The notes beneath the pieces were generated by a model. The model ran no database searches. It was given only the letters and a program-made list of their open reading frames with translations, and had not been told where the DNA came from. DNA of 64,000 nucleotides from Diphasiastrum complanatum (taxonomy: Eukaryota; Streptophyta; Lycopodiopsida; Lycopodiales; Lycopodiaceae): positions 74,036,973 through 74,100,972 of the forward strand of contig CM055097.1 in the NCBI GenBank assembly GCA_029204225.1, read 5' to 3'. Positions 12,791 to 23,859 of the stretch are shown in pieces. The position numbers and the translations under genes are program-made. Position 1 is the first letter of the stretch. Each line of letters opens with the position of its first letter.

Positions 12791-13184
12791 CCTGATGAAA
12801 AAAAAAAAAAAGCCTATTATGTTAATGTTACTTTATTCCTTTCCTTGTACATCTCGTTTTTTTATGCCTATTGTTCACCTCGTTCCTTGTTTATACTTCA
12901 TATCATTACTTACGTACAATCTATGCATTTTTCTTTTTTTTTTGTCTTCTGTTCATACTCATGGGTCATGGATGTTCTAGATCGACAACTGATAGGCTAC
13001 GCCTTAGAAAATCATTCTCACACTTCTGCCACCTCACCTTTGTCTCACTGGTATCTCAGGATAACCAACATTCCTGGAGATACACCTTTTTCATAAGAAC
13101 TTCTACTCTGAGCCACAGTCATATTTCTTTGAAGTTCTTCACTTGCATCAAACAGATCCATTTATTCATCATGAGATTTTCTCA

Positions 13185-13490
13185 AATCTCAACCAAAGTG
13201 CTCCTGTCAAATCTCAACTGGAGCACTCCGCTCAAATCTCAACCGAAGTGCTCCTGTCAAATCTCAACCGGAGCACTCCGTTCAAATCTCAACCGGAGCA
13301 CTCCGCTCACATCTCAACCGAAGCATTCAGTTGAATCTTGACCAAAGAAGTTCTATCAGATCTCGACCGAAGCTTCCCTGTCAGATCTCGATCGGAGCAG
13401 TTCTGTCAAATCTCAATCGGAGCGGTTCTGTCAAATCTCGATCGAAGCAGTCATTTCAAATCTCGACCGGAGGACATACAATCGAATTTC
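13185..13490 (+). repeat. Diverged tandem array with TCTCAACCGRAG core
   Basis: About ten units of roughly 26-32 bp, each starting with a variant of CAAATCTCAACCGGAGCACT, arranged head to tail and increasingly diverged toward the right (TCTCGATCGGAGCAGTTCTG). The unit core is the same as in the array at 14108-14470, so both probably grew from one seed. It follows the gypsy pol by about 400 bp. Confidence 0.85.
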
Positions 13491-14107
13491 ATGAACCGGC
13501 ACGTCCCATCTCCCTTGCAACCAGACGGCGGCGGCAATAAATGCCCTCACCCCGAAGCCATTTACACCTCAGCGAAGTGCGAGCTCAAGCGTCTTCTGGC
13601 ACCGATCTGCGGTGATCTTCTTGCTATTGTGTCTGATCCCTGTGCTTGACTGTTCAATCCTTCAATGATCAACCACCATCTCTACACTCTACCAACCACC
13701 ACCGTTATCACTCCCTTACGAGCGCCATCACCGAAACTTTCAAACCCAACGTTGCCGGCAGAATACCTCATATCACAAATTCTTGCATGCTGAGGGGTAG
13801 TGTCACGTGAGCACTCATCACGTCACACTATTGAACATCCTAAAATCACTATCACAAACCGTATACCTTCAACCCGCTTCATTCCTCACAGATCCACATC
13901 CATAACATTACAACCCTTGTCAAACACCTCCACTTGCTGCTATTCCACTCCCCATCTTTCTTAACTCAACCTCACTCTGTTCACCCTCCTTTACATCATC
14001 CTATTTCGTTTACCACCCACACCGTTCTATCCAACACAACCATCTTCCGCATATCTCCCTTTCCAAACCCTTTGATACATCACCCCCTACACACTTTCTG
14101 AACCATT
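13491..14107. other. Spacer between the two tandem arrays
   Basis: C-rich, T-rich sequence without coding signature; probably untranslated DNA of the same gypsy-associated block. Confidence 0.4.
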
Positions 14108-14470
14108 TTGCACCCTCACTTCCCATCTCAACCGAAGCCCACTCCTTCAAATCTCAACCGAAGTCCTCCCTTCCCATCTCAACCGGAGCCCACTCCTTCA
14201 AATCTCAACCGAAGTCCTCCCTTCCCATCTCAACCGGAGCCCGCTCCTTCAAATCTCAACCGAAGTCCTCCCTTCCCATCTCAACCGGAGCCCACTCCTT
14301 CAGATCTCAACCGAAGTCCTCCCTTCCCATCTCAACCGGAGCCCACTCCTTCAGATCCCAACCAAAGTCCTCCCTTCACATCTCAACCGGATCCCACTCC
14401 TTCAGATCTCAACTGAAGTCCTCCCTTCACATCTCAACTGGAGCCCAACCCTTCAAATTTCAATCGACGC
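14108..14470 (+). repeat. 51-bp tandem array encoding a proline-rich repeat
   Basis: About seven copies of a 51-bp unit (start points at 14125, 14176, 14227 and so on), each made of a 26-bp and a 25-bp half that share ATCTCAACCGRAG. Because 51 is divisible by three the array is open for 102 codons and translates as repeats of SNLNRSPPFPSQPEPTP. Left copies are nearly identical and right copies diverge. There is no start context or flanking domain to show that it is translated. Confidence 0.9.
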
Positions 14471-14538
14471 CCTTACCACTGTCTCACCCCTCAACCGACA
14501 CAGTTTCTCCAGAATCTCCCTTCTTCCATTTTTCCACC

Positions 14539-15806
14539 ATGTTGTCCCATCTCAGTTCAAGTTCTGATGATCCCGAAGCAAGCAAGCTCGACATCCAGCT
14601 ATGCAAGTTAGACCTTACAGAGATGCAGACCTGGTACAAGCAGGCAGAGTCCTTCTTCAAGGAAATTGAATTTCAGGTCCCTGTCTTGACAGGCTATCAA
14701 AGCCCGTATCTGGTACACATGGCATATGCCAATTATCATACCATGGCAAGATCATGTCAAATCATAGTTCCCCCTATAAGAATTAGTGAAGCCCGAGGAC
14801 ATTCAATTCCAGGCCCCATAGGCCTCAGCCATCGGGATGGAAAAATATGTAAGGCTGATCCAGGAACGGGAAGCCGAAAAGCGAAATTTCGAAAACATTG
14901 TGGCCAAACAAGAGAAGATCATCCTGGAGTCCCAGAAGCAACTGGAAGACACTACGAAGGCCCTGCAACAAGTCTTGGACAAGGTGAACCAACTATGGGA
15001 CATGGCATGCAAGGCTCAAGCAGGTGCTCAATCAATAAAGCCGCGGGATGATGATGGGAATGATGGCATAGGAAATCAAGACGGGCAAACCCACCCATCA
15101 GATGGTAGCTTGGGATTGGGTGGCCAGAGAGCCAGTGCTGCTTCCATGACTTTTCCCCGACCCCCTCCCACCTTTAACCCTTCCTCCTACTCTGCATTTA
15201 ATTTTCTGAAACATTCATTCCAACTTACCCAATTCTTCCATCTCCCCTCTCTTCATCATCTCCTAGCAAAATAATGGGCCTATCAAAAGGTCCAGCTGAC
15301 ACTTACAAAGCCCGACGGGACGAGTTCCTCCAACAACTCCACCCCCCAGTGCTGCGTATAACTTGTTGATTCCACCTCCTCCTAAATCGTTCACCCCTGC
15401 ACCTCTCTCTCCAGATCATTCCATCCCTGACCTTCCAGAAACTAACACTGACATGGGGGGTGATGATGACTTCTTGGCAGACCAACCAGAAACGAGAAGG
15501 TTCTTTCCCAGACCAGACACAAGTGCAGCTGAGCCATCGACAAGCGAGCGGGCTAAAGAGAAAGATACAGGCACCAAGGCCCTAGATGATTATCTGGCAA
15601 GGCCATCTTAGCTACGTAGGACAACTTCCCCTACTAGGCCCATAGGCAAACTGGCTGACACAAGAGAGTCAGAGAAATTTGAGAGAAAATACCCTCCCAA
15701 CATGAGGGGAGGCAAAGAAGACATTGATCAAAGCCAATACTCCACCAGGGCCGAGATCATTGTCGCGCTACAACCGCAGCCAATGTGGCGAAGTAAAGTC
15801 CCGAAG
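14539..15806 (+). pseudogene. Frameshifted ORF of unknown identity with coiled coil, downstream of gypsy pol
   Basis: An ATG at 14539 opens a frame with SSSSDDPEASKLDIQLCKLD and WYKQAESFFKEIEFQVP. Coding character moves to a second frame near 14790-14837, where a strong coiled coil follows (EREAEKRNFENIVAKQEK, then LEDTTKALQQVLDKVNQL). A third frame from about 15330 gives a Pro/Ser-rich acidic part (LIPPPPKSF, DMGGDDDFLADQPETRRF). Continuity across frames suggests one protein with two frameshifts, ending near KEDIDQSQYSTRAEIIVAL at about 15760. I do not recognise the family. It could be the gag-like or extra ORF of the gypsy element, or a captured gene. No zinc knuckle or protease is seen. 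Confidence 0.45.
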
Positions 15807-16617
15807 ACCAGATTAACTACTGAAACAAGAAACAAAATTCAAGAAACTAAATTCTTAACAACATTTAACAATCTAAGAATCAAGAAACATTCATCATTTG
15901 ATGCTTAGACTACTCAAGAACAATCAAGAACTGGGTTGTAAGGGAGTATGCAAGATCTATACCACAAACCAGCCTATCTAGTTTACTTGAATGCTGATTA
16001 CCACAAGATTCCACAAACAAGAACTAAATGCTAATCCACAACTAAGCAAGAAACAAGAAACAAGAACCTAGTTAATCCACAATGCAAAGGAATCAAGCAT
16101 GCTCATAGAAATCTCACTCAAGAGCATTGCCATGAACAAGGAGCTAAGCTATCATCAAGAACTCGTGGAGTATCCTCTTTATTTGCTCAAGAGAACTTGA
16201 CAATACAATCAAAGCTCCCTCACAAGAGAGGGGGGCCCTTAAATAAGCAAGAAGGCTGCCCATGTGGAGCCCATGTGGCAATTCCACTAAAATAGAATTA
16301 CATGTGGAATTTGCCCTTCCACTAAAGGTCACCATCAAAAGGTGGCTCACTCTAACTAATTTAAGGGGGGTCTACCTTTATTTACAATGCCTAGGAAACA
16401 TTACTAGCTCCTACATGATCATTCCTTCTTTGGGATACACCATGTAGGCTCACATAGTTAACTCACTATCTTCCTAGCTAGTATTTCCTCGGCTCTCATG
16501 CTCGGCTCTCAGCTTCTTATGCTCTCTTCCTTCTGAGACCTCCTCGGTCATGGGTGAGAGATAACTTGTGTCTCCAGCTTGGCTTGGCACTTGGAGATTC
16601 CCTAGAATCTACTAACA
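15807..16617 (-). repeat. Copia 3' LTR, copy B
   Basis: On the minus strand a purine-rich tract ATTAGGGAGGCAAAC (16618-16632) is followed by TGTTAGTAGATTC, the typical LTR start, at 16617. A TTATTTAAG TATA-like motif lies at about 16239-16246 and a stem-loop at 15872-15909. The left limit (15807) is where similarity to copy A begins; it does not show a clean CA end, so it may be a truncation. It fits the RNase H relic just to the right, whose 3' LTR this would be. Confidence 0.75.
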
Positions 16618-16794
16618 GTTTGCCTCCCTAATCTAGAAGGGTAAGCCTTAGAGGGGTTATTCTTTCTTTCTCTCATTGTGTAGAGCATTGCCTAGAGTTG
16701 GATCTTACACTCAAGAATACTCACCCATGCTATCATGCCCTCTCACATCCTTCCATTCTCAAGCTAGTGGATCCATAGTCGGAACGGTGGTAGA

Positions 16795-17205
16795 AGAGCT
16801 AACAGCTTAGCAACTTCGTGAATATATCATCTGCTTTGTGTAGCGGTACTACTACAATGAATCACATCTATATCCTCTGAACAAAGTTTCTCGCATATAA
16901 AGTGATACTTTATTTCCATATGTTTTATTCTAGCATGAAACACATGATTTTTAGCCAATTGAATTCCACTCTGACTAACCCAAGAGACGATTGGGCCTTT
17001 GGTTTGCTTTATTGCAATCTCTTTAAATAGCTATCATAGCCAAACTGCTTCTTGTGTTGTAGAACATAAGGCTTTTTATTCAGCTTCAATGGTGGAAAGT
17101 GATACGGTGTTCCACTTTTTGCTTGACCAGAAAAAACAACCATTTCCAACATCGAAAGCATAACCAGTGGTAGATCTTTTATCATCTATACTACTTGTTG
17201 GGGAT
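16795..17205 (-). pseudogene. Ty1/copia RNase H relic
   Basis: The minus strand gives DDKRSTTGYAFDVGNGCFFW, WSSKKWNTVSLSTIEAE, ALCSTTQEAVWL, SQSGIQLAKNHVFHARIKH and MEIKYHFICEKL: the complete run of copia RNase H motifs, with a few stop codons. The 3' LTR (copy B) follows in the proper direction. RT and integrase are absent to the right. Confidence 0.85.
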
Positions 17206-17749
17206 GTGCGAAAGCACGTTGCGACATGGGCGAGTATCCCTCGGTGCATGAAACCACGTCTATCAAATTCGGGCTGACTTCGACTGCCCTATTTGATCAC
17301 AACTTCGAAGTCACCGGATCGATGCAATCGATTCCATGGCCATGCACAGATTAGATTGGTTTATGATTTAGATTTGCGGAAACGTATTAGGTGCAAAAAT
17401 TAGAGCAACATGATCGACTCAGACTATCAGTCAAACAAAATGATTTAACTTGCTAATAAGTTTATCTACAAGCAACAATCGATCAGAACATGAATAAAAT
17501 GGGCATTCAATCATAGTATACATGACCTAGATTCCTGAAACATTGAATGTAATCAGAGTCGTGTTCTTCTTGAAACAATACTCTAAGATAACAAAGAGAA
17601 AAAACAAAACAATTACGCTTTGGATGTTCGATTGATCAAATATGTAGATTATTAAGCTAACCGAGCAACTGATAAAATGCTGGATATATACACATGGCTA
17701 ACTAACTAAAAGAATAAATGCTTTAAAATCACCCAATTTGTATTTGCCC
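17206..17749. other. No recognisable gene; possible LTR-like start
   Basis: TGTTGGGGATGTG near 17210 resembles an LTR start inserted beside the RNase H relic, but I find no matching end or second copy. Otherwise non-coding AT-rich DNA. Confidence 0.3.
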
Positions 17750-18265
17750 CCTACAACTCTCCCTTGTCCTCATCACTCTTACCCTTCTTTGGAATATGCT
17801 TCCAGCCTTTATGCATGCCTCTAGCTACCAATGTCTAATCCTCTTGAGTAGCATGTCTCGATTTGACCTCTTTATGTCTTTGCTCTTCCTGCAACAAGAT
17901 CCCATGTAGATCTTTGAAAGTGAGCAATCTCTCCCTTGTTGTTAGGCTACTCATGAAAATTTGCAAGCCTTCTGATACAGTATGGACCAATTTGATATCC
18001 CTTTTGGGCTCACCAATGGCAATTGATTGGTCTCATAGTTTCTTGATCCTAGTGAAGAAGGATCTCACACTTTTTTTGTCCTCTATCCTAATAATGTTTA
18101 GCCTTGACTTCAAAAACATGGCTCGAGATAGATTGGCAGTTTGATATTTGCCCTTAAGGCTTCTCAAACACCTTTAGCTGAAACCGCATTGCTAATGTGG
18201 GTGATCACATGGTCCTTCACTGATAGATTGATCAAAGATAAAATGTTTGCAGATTCCACACTCTA
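17750..18265 (-). pseudogene. Ty1/copia gag relic (UBN2-type)
   Basis: The minus strand reads VESANILSLINLSVKDHV, then LSRAMFLKSRLNIIRIED, KKSVRSFFTRIKKL, KLVHTVSEGLQIFMSSL and LLTFKDLHGILLQEEQRHK. This is the copia gag pattern in which the last segment (LTFEELHGLLLxEE) precedes the zinc-knuckle region. Two or more stops break it. It probably belongs with the RNase H relic at 16795-17205 as the two ends of one internally deleted element. Confidence 0.8.
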
Positions 18266-18646
18266 GAATCTGTTTACTAACTCTTTGTTTTTTTACTTCT
18301 CTTGGTTACAACTGTGTGCTTGTGTTCTGCCTGTCAGCAAAGGTTGTGGGCATGTCTTAGTGTTTATCTTGCTTATTACCATGCCCAGATCAGGCAAACA
18401 GATTCTCAGGGTTGTAGTATAGTTCAACCTGTCATGGATACTCCAATTTCGAATACTCTTGAACTCTTGAAATCACTTGCATTTATTCTACCATGCAAGC
18501 ACACCAAGAATGCCCAAAAACAGCTCTTCTTGAAACATGACTAGAATAGATCATTGCAAAATGGAAACTAATCTACTTGCAAGATCAGAATATTACTCTA
18601 GCATGTCTCATTCCACATCAAAAACAAGAAAACACTTCTACAGACA

Positions 18647-18686
18647 TTCAAGAATCAAGAAGCTCCATCTTCTTGATTCTTGAATT
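18647..18686 (-). repeat. Perfect stem-loop, 17-bp arms
   Basis: Arms 18647-18663 and 18670-18686 are perfectly complementary around a 6-nt loop. The stem core AAGAATCAAG is shared with hairpins at 18841, 10163 and 15872 in related copia LTR/leader DNA. Confidence 0.9.
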
Positions 18687-18840
18687 TTCCAAAAAACTCA
18701 AGAAACTAAAACGTAAATGAATTTGCAAGATCTACACCACATTATTGGCTACAAATCTCTTGGATGCTTGCAACCTACATTAATTCACGAAAACATGAAA
18801 CAAGAAACTAATTAAACTAAACTAGACAGCATTTTTGAAG

Positions 18841-18878
18841 TCCAAGAATCAAGAAACACTCATTTCTTGATTCTTGGA
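18841..18878 (-). repeat. Perfect stem-loop, 16-bp arms
   Basis: Arms 18841-18856 and 18863-18878 pair perfectly around the loop CACTCA. It has the same core as the hairpin about 194 bp to its left, but base pairs at the outer and inner stem positions are changed in a compensating manner. Confidence 0.9.
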
Positions 18879-18917
18879 CACCCCAAGAACATCAAGAACT
18901 AGAATGTCTACATAATG

Positions 18918-19076
18918 AATGTAAAATGTACAAATAAACCCTAAACCCTGATAGAGAGAGAAAACCTAGGAGTAGACTACTAGACTAGCCTACGACTAGT
19001 TACAGTTGTCAATAATAAAGTACATCGTGAACAGTAACTAAGAAGCGTAACAATGAAGTTTATCATTGTTCTAACA
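18918..19076 (-). repeat. Rearranged 3' LTR remnant of the minus-strand copia element
   Basis: 18996-19076 matches the outer 83 bp of the intact LTR (24171-24253) and ends with the TGTTAG start (minus strand) next to a purine tract ATTGAGGGAGAG at 19077-19088. Left of it, 18918-18967 matches 24096-24150 of the other LTR but in opposite orientation (shared AAAATGTACAAATAAACC and CCCTGATAGAGAGAGAAAA). The remainder of the expected LTR is absent. Confidence 0.75.
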
Positions 19077-22000
19077 CTCTCCCTCAATGATAAAATTACA
19101 TTCTTCTATTCCTAGTACAGTACGAAACTTTTCAAATTTACATCTAACTAATGACTTAGTAAAAATATTTGTCACTTGATCTTCAGATTTACAGAAAACA
19201 AGATCAATGGCTCCATAAAAAAATTTCTCTCGAACAAAATGATAATGTATTTCGATGTGCTTGGTTCGAGCATGTAAAACTGGATTTTTGGCAAGGTGAA
19301 TGTAGCTTTGATTGTTGCAAGATATAGTAGTCGCATCCACCTATGGTTGACCTAAATCCACAAGCAATCTTCGTAACCATACCGCTTCTTGTGTAGCATT
19401 GTTGAGTGCTCGATATTCAGCTTCCGTCAAGGATAAGACTACTGTAGGTTGTTTTTTGCTGCTCCATGAAACTGCAGCTGTACCATAATTGAATGTATGA
19501 CCACTGGTAGATCTTCTGTCATCAATATTACTTCCCAATCGGCATCGATACTTCCTACCAATATTGGCGCTTCAAGTTGATCATACTTCCCTCGAATGTA
19601 TCTGAGAATACGTTTAGCAGACTTCCAGTGTGCTTGACTAGGATCTTGCATAAATTGACTAACAACACCAACAACATAAGAAATATCAGGTCATGTGTGT
19701 GTCAAATAAATCAAACTACCCACCACTTATCTATACAAATAAGCATCTACTTTCTCAAATTCATCATATGTAGTAAGCTTCGTGTTGACATCCACAAAGG
19801 CTTACAATCATGCATATTGAACTTATAAAGCAAATCTCGTGCATATTTGCTTTGTGTAAGAAAGACCACGTCTTCCTTTTGCCATACTTCAATGCCAAGA
19901 CAAAAGTGCATCAATCCTAGATCACTCATGTCAAAAGGAAAGATCTGATTTGATTTCATCAATTAAGCTCTCATTACTTCTTGTAATAATCAAATCATCC
20001 ACGTACAACACAATGAATACTATATCTAAATCTTGTCTTAGAATGTAAAGATTAGAATCAACATCACTCTTTATCATTCCCCTTCGCTTAAAATGTTCAT
20101 CAATGCAAGAGTATCGTGGTGCTTGCTTCAATCCATAAATAGCTTTGTTGAGCTTACAAACAAAATGCTCTATCCCTGGCTCAACAAATCCTTGAGGTTG
20201 TACTAAGTACACCTCTTCATCCAGCACTCCATTAAGAAAAGCAGATTTAACGTCCATTTGCTGGATCTTCCAACCATAGAAAGCAAAAATAGCAATGACA
20301 GAACGTATAGTTACCATCTTAGCAACGAGTGTGAAGGTTTCCTCAAAATCAATACCTTCCTGTTGCTTAAATCCTCTCGCAACCAACCATGCTTTGTACT
20401 TGTTGAGTTGCCCATCAGTTCCAAATTTGATCTTGTATATCCATTTGCAAGTGATAGGTGTCTTACCATCAGGTAGCTCGATTTTGATATAGCTTCCATT
20501 TCCATTTCCAGAGGCCACTCCTCGTGCTCCTTTGCTTTATCAAAATTTTTTGGTTCTTGAGCCTTGAGCATAGAACCCATTAGGGCTAGATTCATCTCTA
20601 ATCTTGCAAGACGTTTTCAATTTTTACTTGATCTTCTAAGCTTTTTCTGCTCACTAGATTCGGGAGTATCTCCCTTCTTAGCATCATCTGTGACTGATAA
20701 GTACCATTTAGGTACTCTCTTGAGGATTTCAGCATCAGGCTTGCCTTTGTCCAATGGATTTTCCGTATCAAAATCCACTTCCTTATTGACTTGTACGTTC
20801 GCTCCCTCATCAAAAAGTTCAGTGATTACTTCAGATTATTCACCTCGGCCCATCTCGTCAAATGTAGCATCCCTAAAAATCACAAGCTTCTGTGCATTTG
20901 TGTCATACATCTATGCCTTGGCCTTCTCATATCCAAGGAAAATACACTTGATAGCTTTTGCATCCAATTTTCTTCGTTTCTCATCAGGAATATGAGCATA
21001 AGCATCACAACCAAATACTCTCAGATGAGAAATATTAGGTTTCTTTCTAGTAACAGCTTCATGAGGTGTCTTACCTTCCACAGATTTTGTTAGACATCGA
21101 TCTAAGATGTGCGTAGCTGTGCTACAAGCTTCTGCCCAAAAGGTGTTTGGCAGACCCTTGTTCTTGAGCATCGCCCTGGCCATCTCAACAATAGATCTGT
21201 TCTTTCGTTCTGCAACTCCATTTGGTTGTGGTGAATAAGGTGTTGTAGTCTGCCTCTTGGTCCCTTGATCTTTGTAGAAATCAATAAATTCTGTCGAAAA
21301 ATACTCACCACCTCCATCAGATCTCAAAGTCTTGATGCAACATCCTGTTTGCTTTTCAACTAATGCCTTGAATTCCCTGAACTTAGCAAAAGCATCTGAT
21401 TTCTTGCTTATGAAATAAATCCAAATGCACCTGCTATAATCATCAATGAAGGTAATAAAGTAATAGTAGCCACTAAGAGATCTAGTCTGCATAGGTCCAC
21501 ATAGATCACTATGGACTAGATCTAGGATGCCACTGACTCTCCTTGCTCCACTTTTAAGAAACCTCTCTCTGTGTTGTTTTCCCAAAATGCAACCCTCACA
21601 AAAAAAAATTTCAAAAGAAATATCAGGCAATCCAATAACTAGATTACTTCTTTTGAGAATCTGTAAACTTTGAGCACTGATATGACCAAATCATTGATGC
21701 CAAAGATCACTTCGACTATCAACAATGCTTACCATAGCTTGAGCAAAAGATCTCGCATTCAATTTGTAGAGTCGATTCCCGTTGACTCTAGCTCTTGTAG
21801 CAATCACTTTGTAGTGATCCTTGATGTCTTTGACAAGACATTTGAACCTGTCAAACTCAACCTTGAGTTATTGATCAGCCATTGTCCCAACAGATAGTAG
21901 ATTGTTAGCTAGGCTAGATACATATTGTACATTGCTTATCCGCTTTATCATCCCGCTGGCTAACTTCACTGGTACCACTCCAAATCCTTTAACAGACAGC

Positions 22001-23108
22001 AATTTGCCATCGGCTTGTCCAACTTCATCACCATTTTGAGTTTCCTTGAGTTCTGAAAACTACTCTTTCCTTGAAGTCATGTGCTTGGATGCACCACTAT
22101 CAATGTACCAGGTATCCTTGGCTTCATCACTTGTCATTAATGATGTAATGAGCAAGTTTGAACTCTCACCTATATTATCTTTATATTGATCATCATCGTA
22201 TTGATGTTGATCAGCATAATTGTCTTCATAATAATCATCATCAAATTGATGTTGATCAGCATAATTTTTCGCTTGCCATTCGCCTTTTCTTTGTTCTATC
22301 TCCTTCTATTTCTTGAAGCATTCACGCTCCCAATGGCCAGGTTTGTTGCAGTACCTACAATTTCTAGGTTTATTTTGCTTGGAATAGCCGCGTCCTTGAC
22401 CTTGGCCTTGATTCCAATTGCCTCGATTTGAGCCATCATTGGATTGTTCTTGAAATTGTTGGGACGATCCACGATTTGAGTTTCCACCTCTTGATTGATA
22501 CCTTCCACGGCCAAATCTTCCTCCTCGTCTTCTAACTGCAAGAGCTTGATCATAGCCCTTGTTACGATGATTCAAGTTCTCTTGACGTTGCTCTTCCTGC
22601 AAAAGCAATCTACCTAGTTCTTCATAGGTTGGAAGGTTCTCTCTTGTAGCTATACTTATCACAAACATCTGATGTGACTCACTCAGACTATTCAATGTCA
22701 ACTGCACGATCTCACAATCCTGTACTCGCTCTCCAACTGCTGCTAATTGGTCACGAATCTCTTTGATCTTCAGTAGGTGGCAACAATAGTTGCACCATCA
22801 TCCATCCGCAATGTGTGCAGCTTCGTCTTCAAAAATAGCACTCGAGATGTGTTTGTGGTCTCAAACACTGTCTTCAACATATCTCATGTTTCTTTTGGTC
22901 TTTCTGAATCTGAAATGTAGGGAATAATTGCATCTCTGTTGATGACATTTTGTGCTTTCCGTTTTCTCCTGTCAAATGCTAGCTGATCTTCTTCAATCAC
23001 TGGCCTTGTCTCTTCACCTGTCACGATCTCCCATAGCTCATCAAAATGTTTTTCAGTTTGAATTTCCAAACTGCATATTGCCGGCTCCTTCCAATTTGCT
23101 TGACTCAT
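19071..23108 (-). pseudogene. Ty1/copia gag-pol, degraded, minus strand
   Basis: From right to left: gag N-terminus (23108-22884, ICSLEIQTEKHFDELWEIV), UBN2 region and Gly/Arg-rich linker (22707-22306), and a CCHC zinc knuckle CRYCNKPGHWEREC at about 22320-22360. Next come a weak protease/pre-integrase area, then integrase 21630-20911 (HSDLCGP, LRSDGGGEY, GVAERKNRSIVEMARAM: the DDE residues are present), RT 20595-19747 (CKWIYKIK, QQMDVKSAFLNG, YVDDLIITRSN) and RNase H 19651-19071 (DRRSTSGHTF, SLTEAEYRALN, HARTKHIEIHYHFVREK, NIFTKSLV). Frameshifts and stops separate most segments. The primer-binding site and LTRs flank it in the right order. The family is certain; this copy cannot make its proteins. 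Confidence 0.95.
22190..22279. repeat. 45-bp tandem duplication inside the copia gag-pol
   Basis: TCATCATC-xx-ATTGATGTTGATCAGCATAATT occurs twice with a 45-bp period (starts 22190 and 22235). The length is a multiple of three, so it could be an in-frame expansion. Confidence 0.7.
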
Positions 23109-23243
23109 TGAGGATGCTCTCGACTAGAGTTGCCATTACTGGATAGATGAGTCCAGATTGTAGAAAAAAATGGCTCAGTCTAAACACACAACTTGTCTCC
23201 AAATTTATCACACCACAAAACTGTATATTCTTGGTTGTACACC

Positions 23244-23411
23244 TGATATCGGTTCAGCGCGCAGGTGTACTACCGCTTGGGACCTTCTTGGGCTCGCGCA
23301 TGTTGATCCGATATTGGTACAGATATGTGATATCGATTCGGCGCATGGGTGTACAACCGCTCGAGAATTCCTTTAGCTTGCACGCGTTGATCCGATATCA
23401 GTACGGATCAG
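23244..23411. repeat. 84-bp tandem duplication in the copia leader
   Basis: Two diverged 84-bp copies begin with TGATATCGGTTC (23244) and TGATATCGATTC (23328); each contains a GGTGTAC-ACCGCT block and ends with TTGATCCGATAT. They are richer in GC and CG than their surroundings. They lie between the primer-binding site and gag of the minus-strand copia element, that is, in its untranslated leader. Confidence 0.8.
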
Positions 23412-23847
23412 GATGAAAAGTAGAGGTAATATAAGAATTTTCAAAGAGAATATTCTAGATTCCTCACTTCGGTGCGATTGCTACTCTGCCTCCTCTTTGC
23501 AAAGATTTTGAAGTGTGTGATCGTTCAAAAGGCAAAAATCAGTAATGTAAAAAGTATGAAAACTCATAAACTCTGAATGGAAATACTAGACACTGTCTAG
23601 TGTGATATGTACAATGGGAGATTTCTTGGTTGTCTGATGTTGCCCTGACCTTTCAGATGCCTCCGGGACTGTGTCTTCGTTCCCCACTAATGATTCTGAG
23701 CTCCAAAACCTACAGAATACACCAAAGAAGGATTCCTTCCAACCGTTTTGTCTCTCCCAGCTTTCACCTCTTGTGAAGGACTTTCTCACTTCATTTCGGA
23801 GCCTGTGACAAGCTGTATCCACTGATCAGGCACACATGACTATCGCA

Positions 23848-23859
23848 GCTCTGATACCA
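23848..23859 (-). other. Primer-binding site, initiator tRNA-Met type
   Basis: TGGTATCAGAGC on the minus strand directly abuts the inner end of the LTR, the usual initiator-tRNA-Met complementary site of plant copia elements. It fixes the LTR end at 23860. Confidence 0.9.

Noticed and set aside
13185-14470. CRISPR-like array
   Set aside because: The repeats are contiguous without unique spacers, degenerate, and in a plant retroelement context.
10111-16417. Copies A and B as the two LTRs of the enclosed gypsy element
   Set aside because: On the minus strand the repeat carries a copia-style polypurine tract, an LTR start and an RNase H neighbour, opposite in direction to the enclosed + strand gypsy pol.
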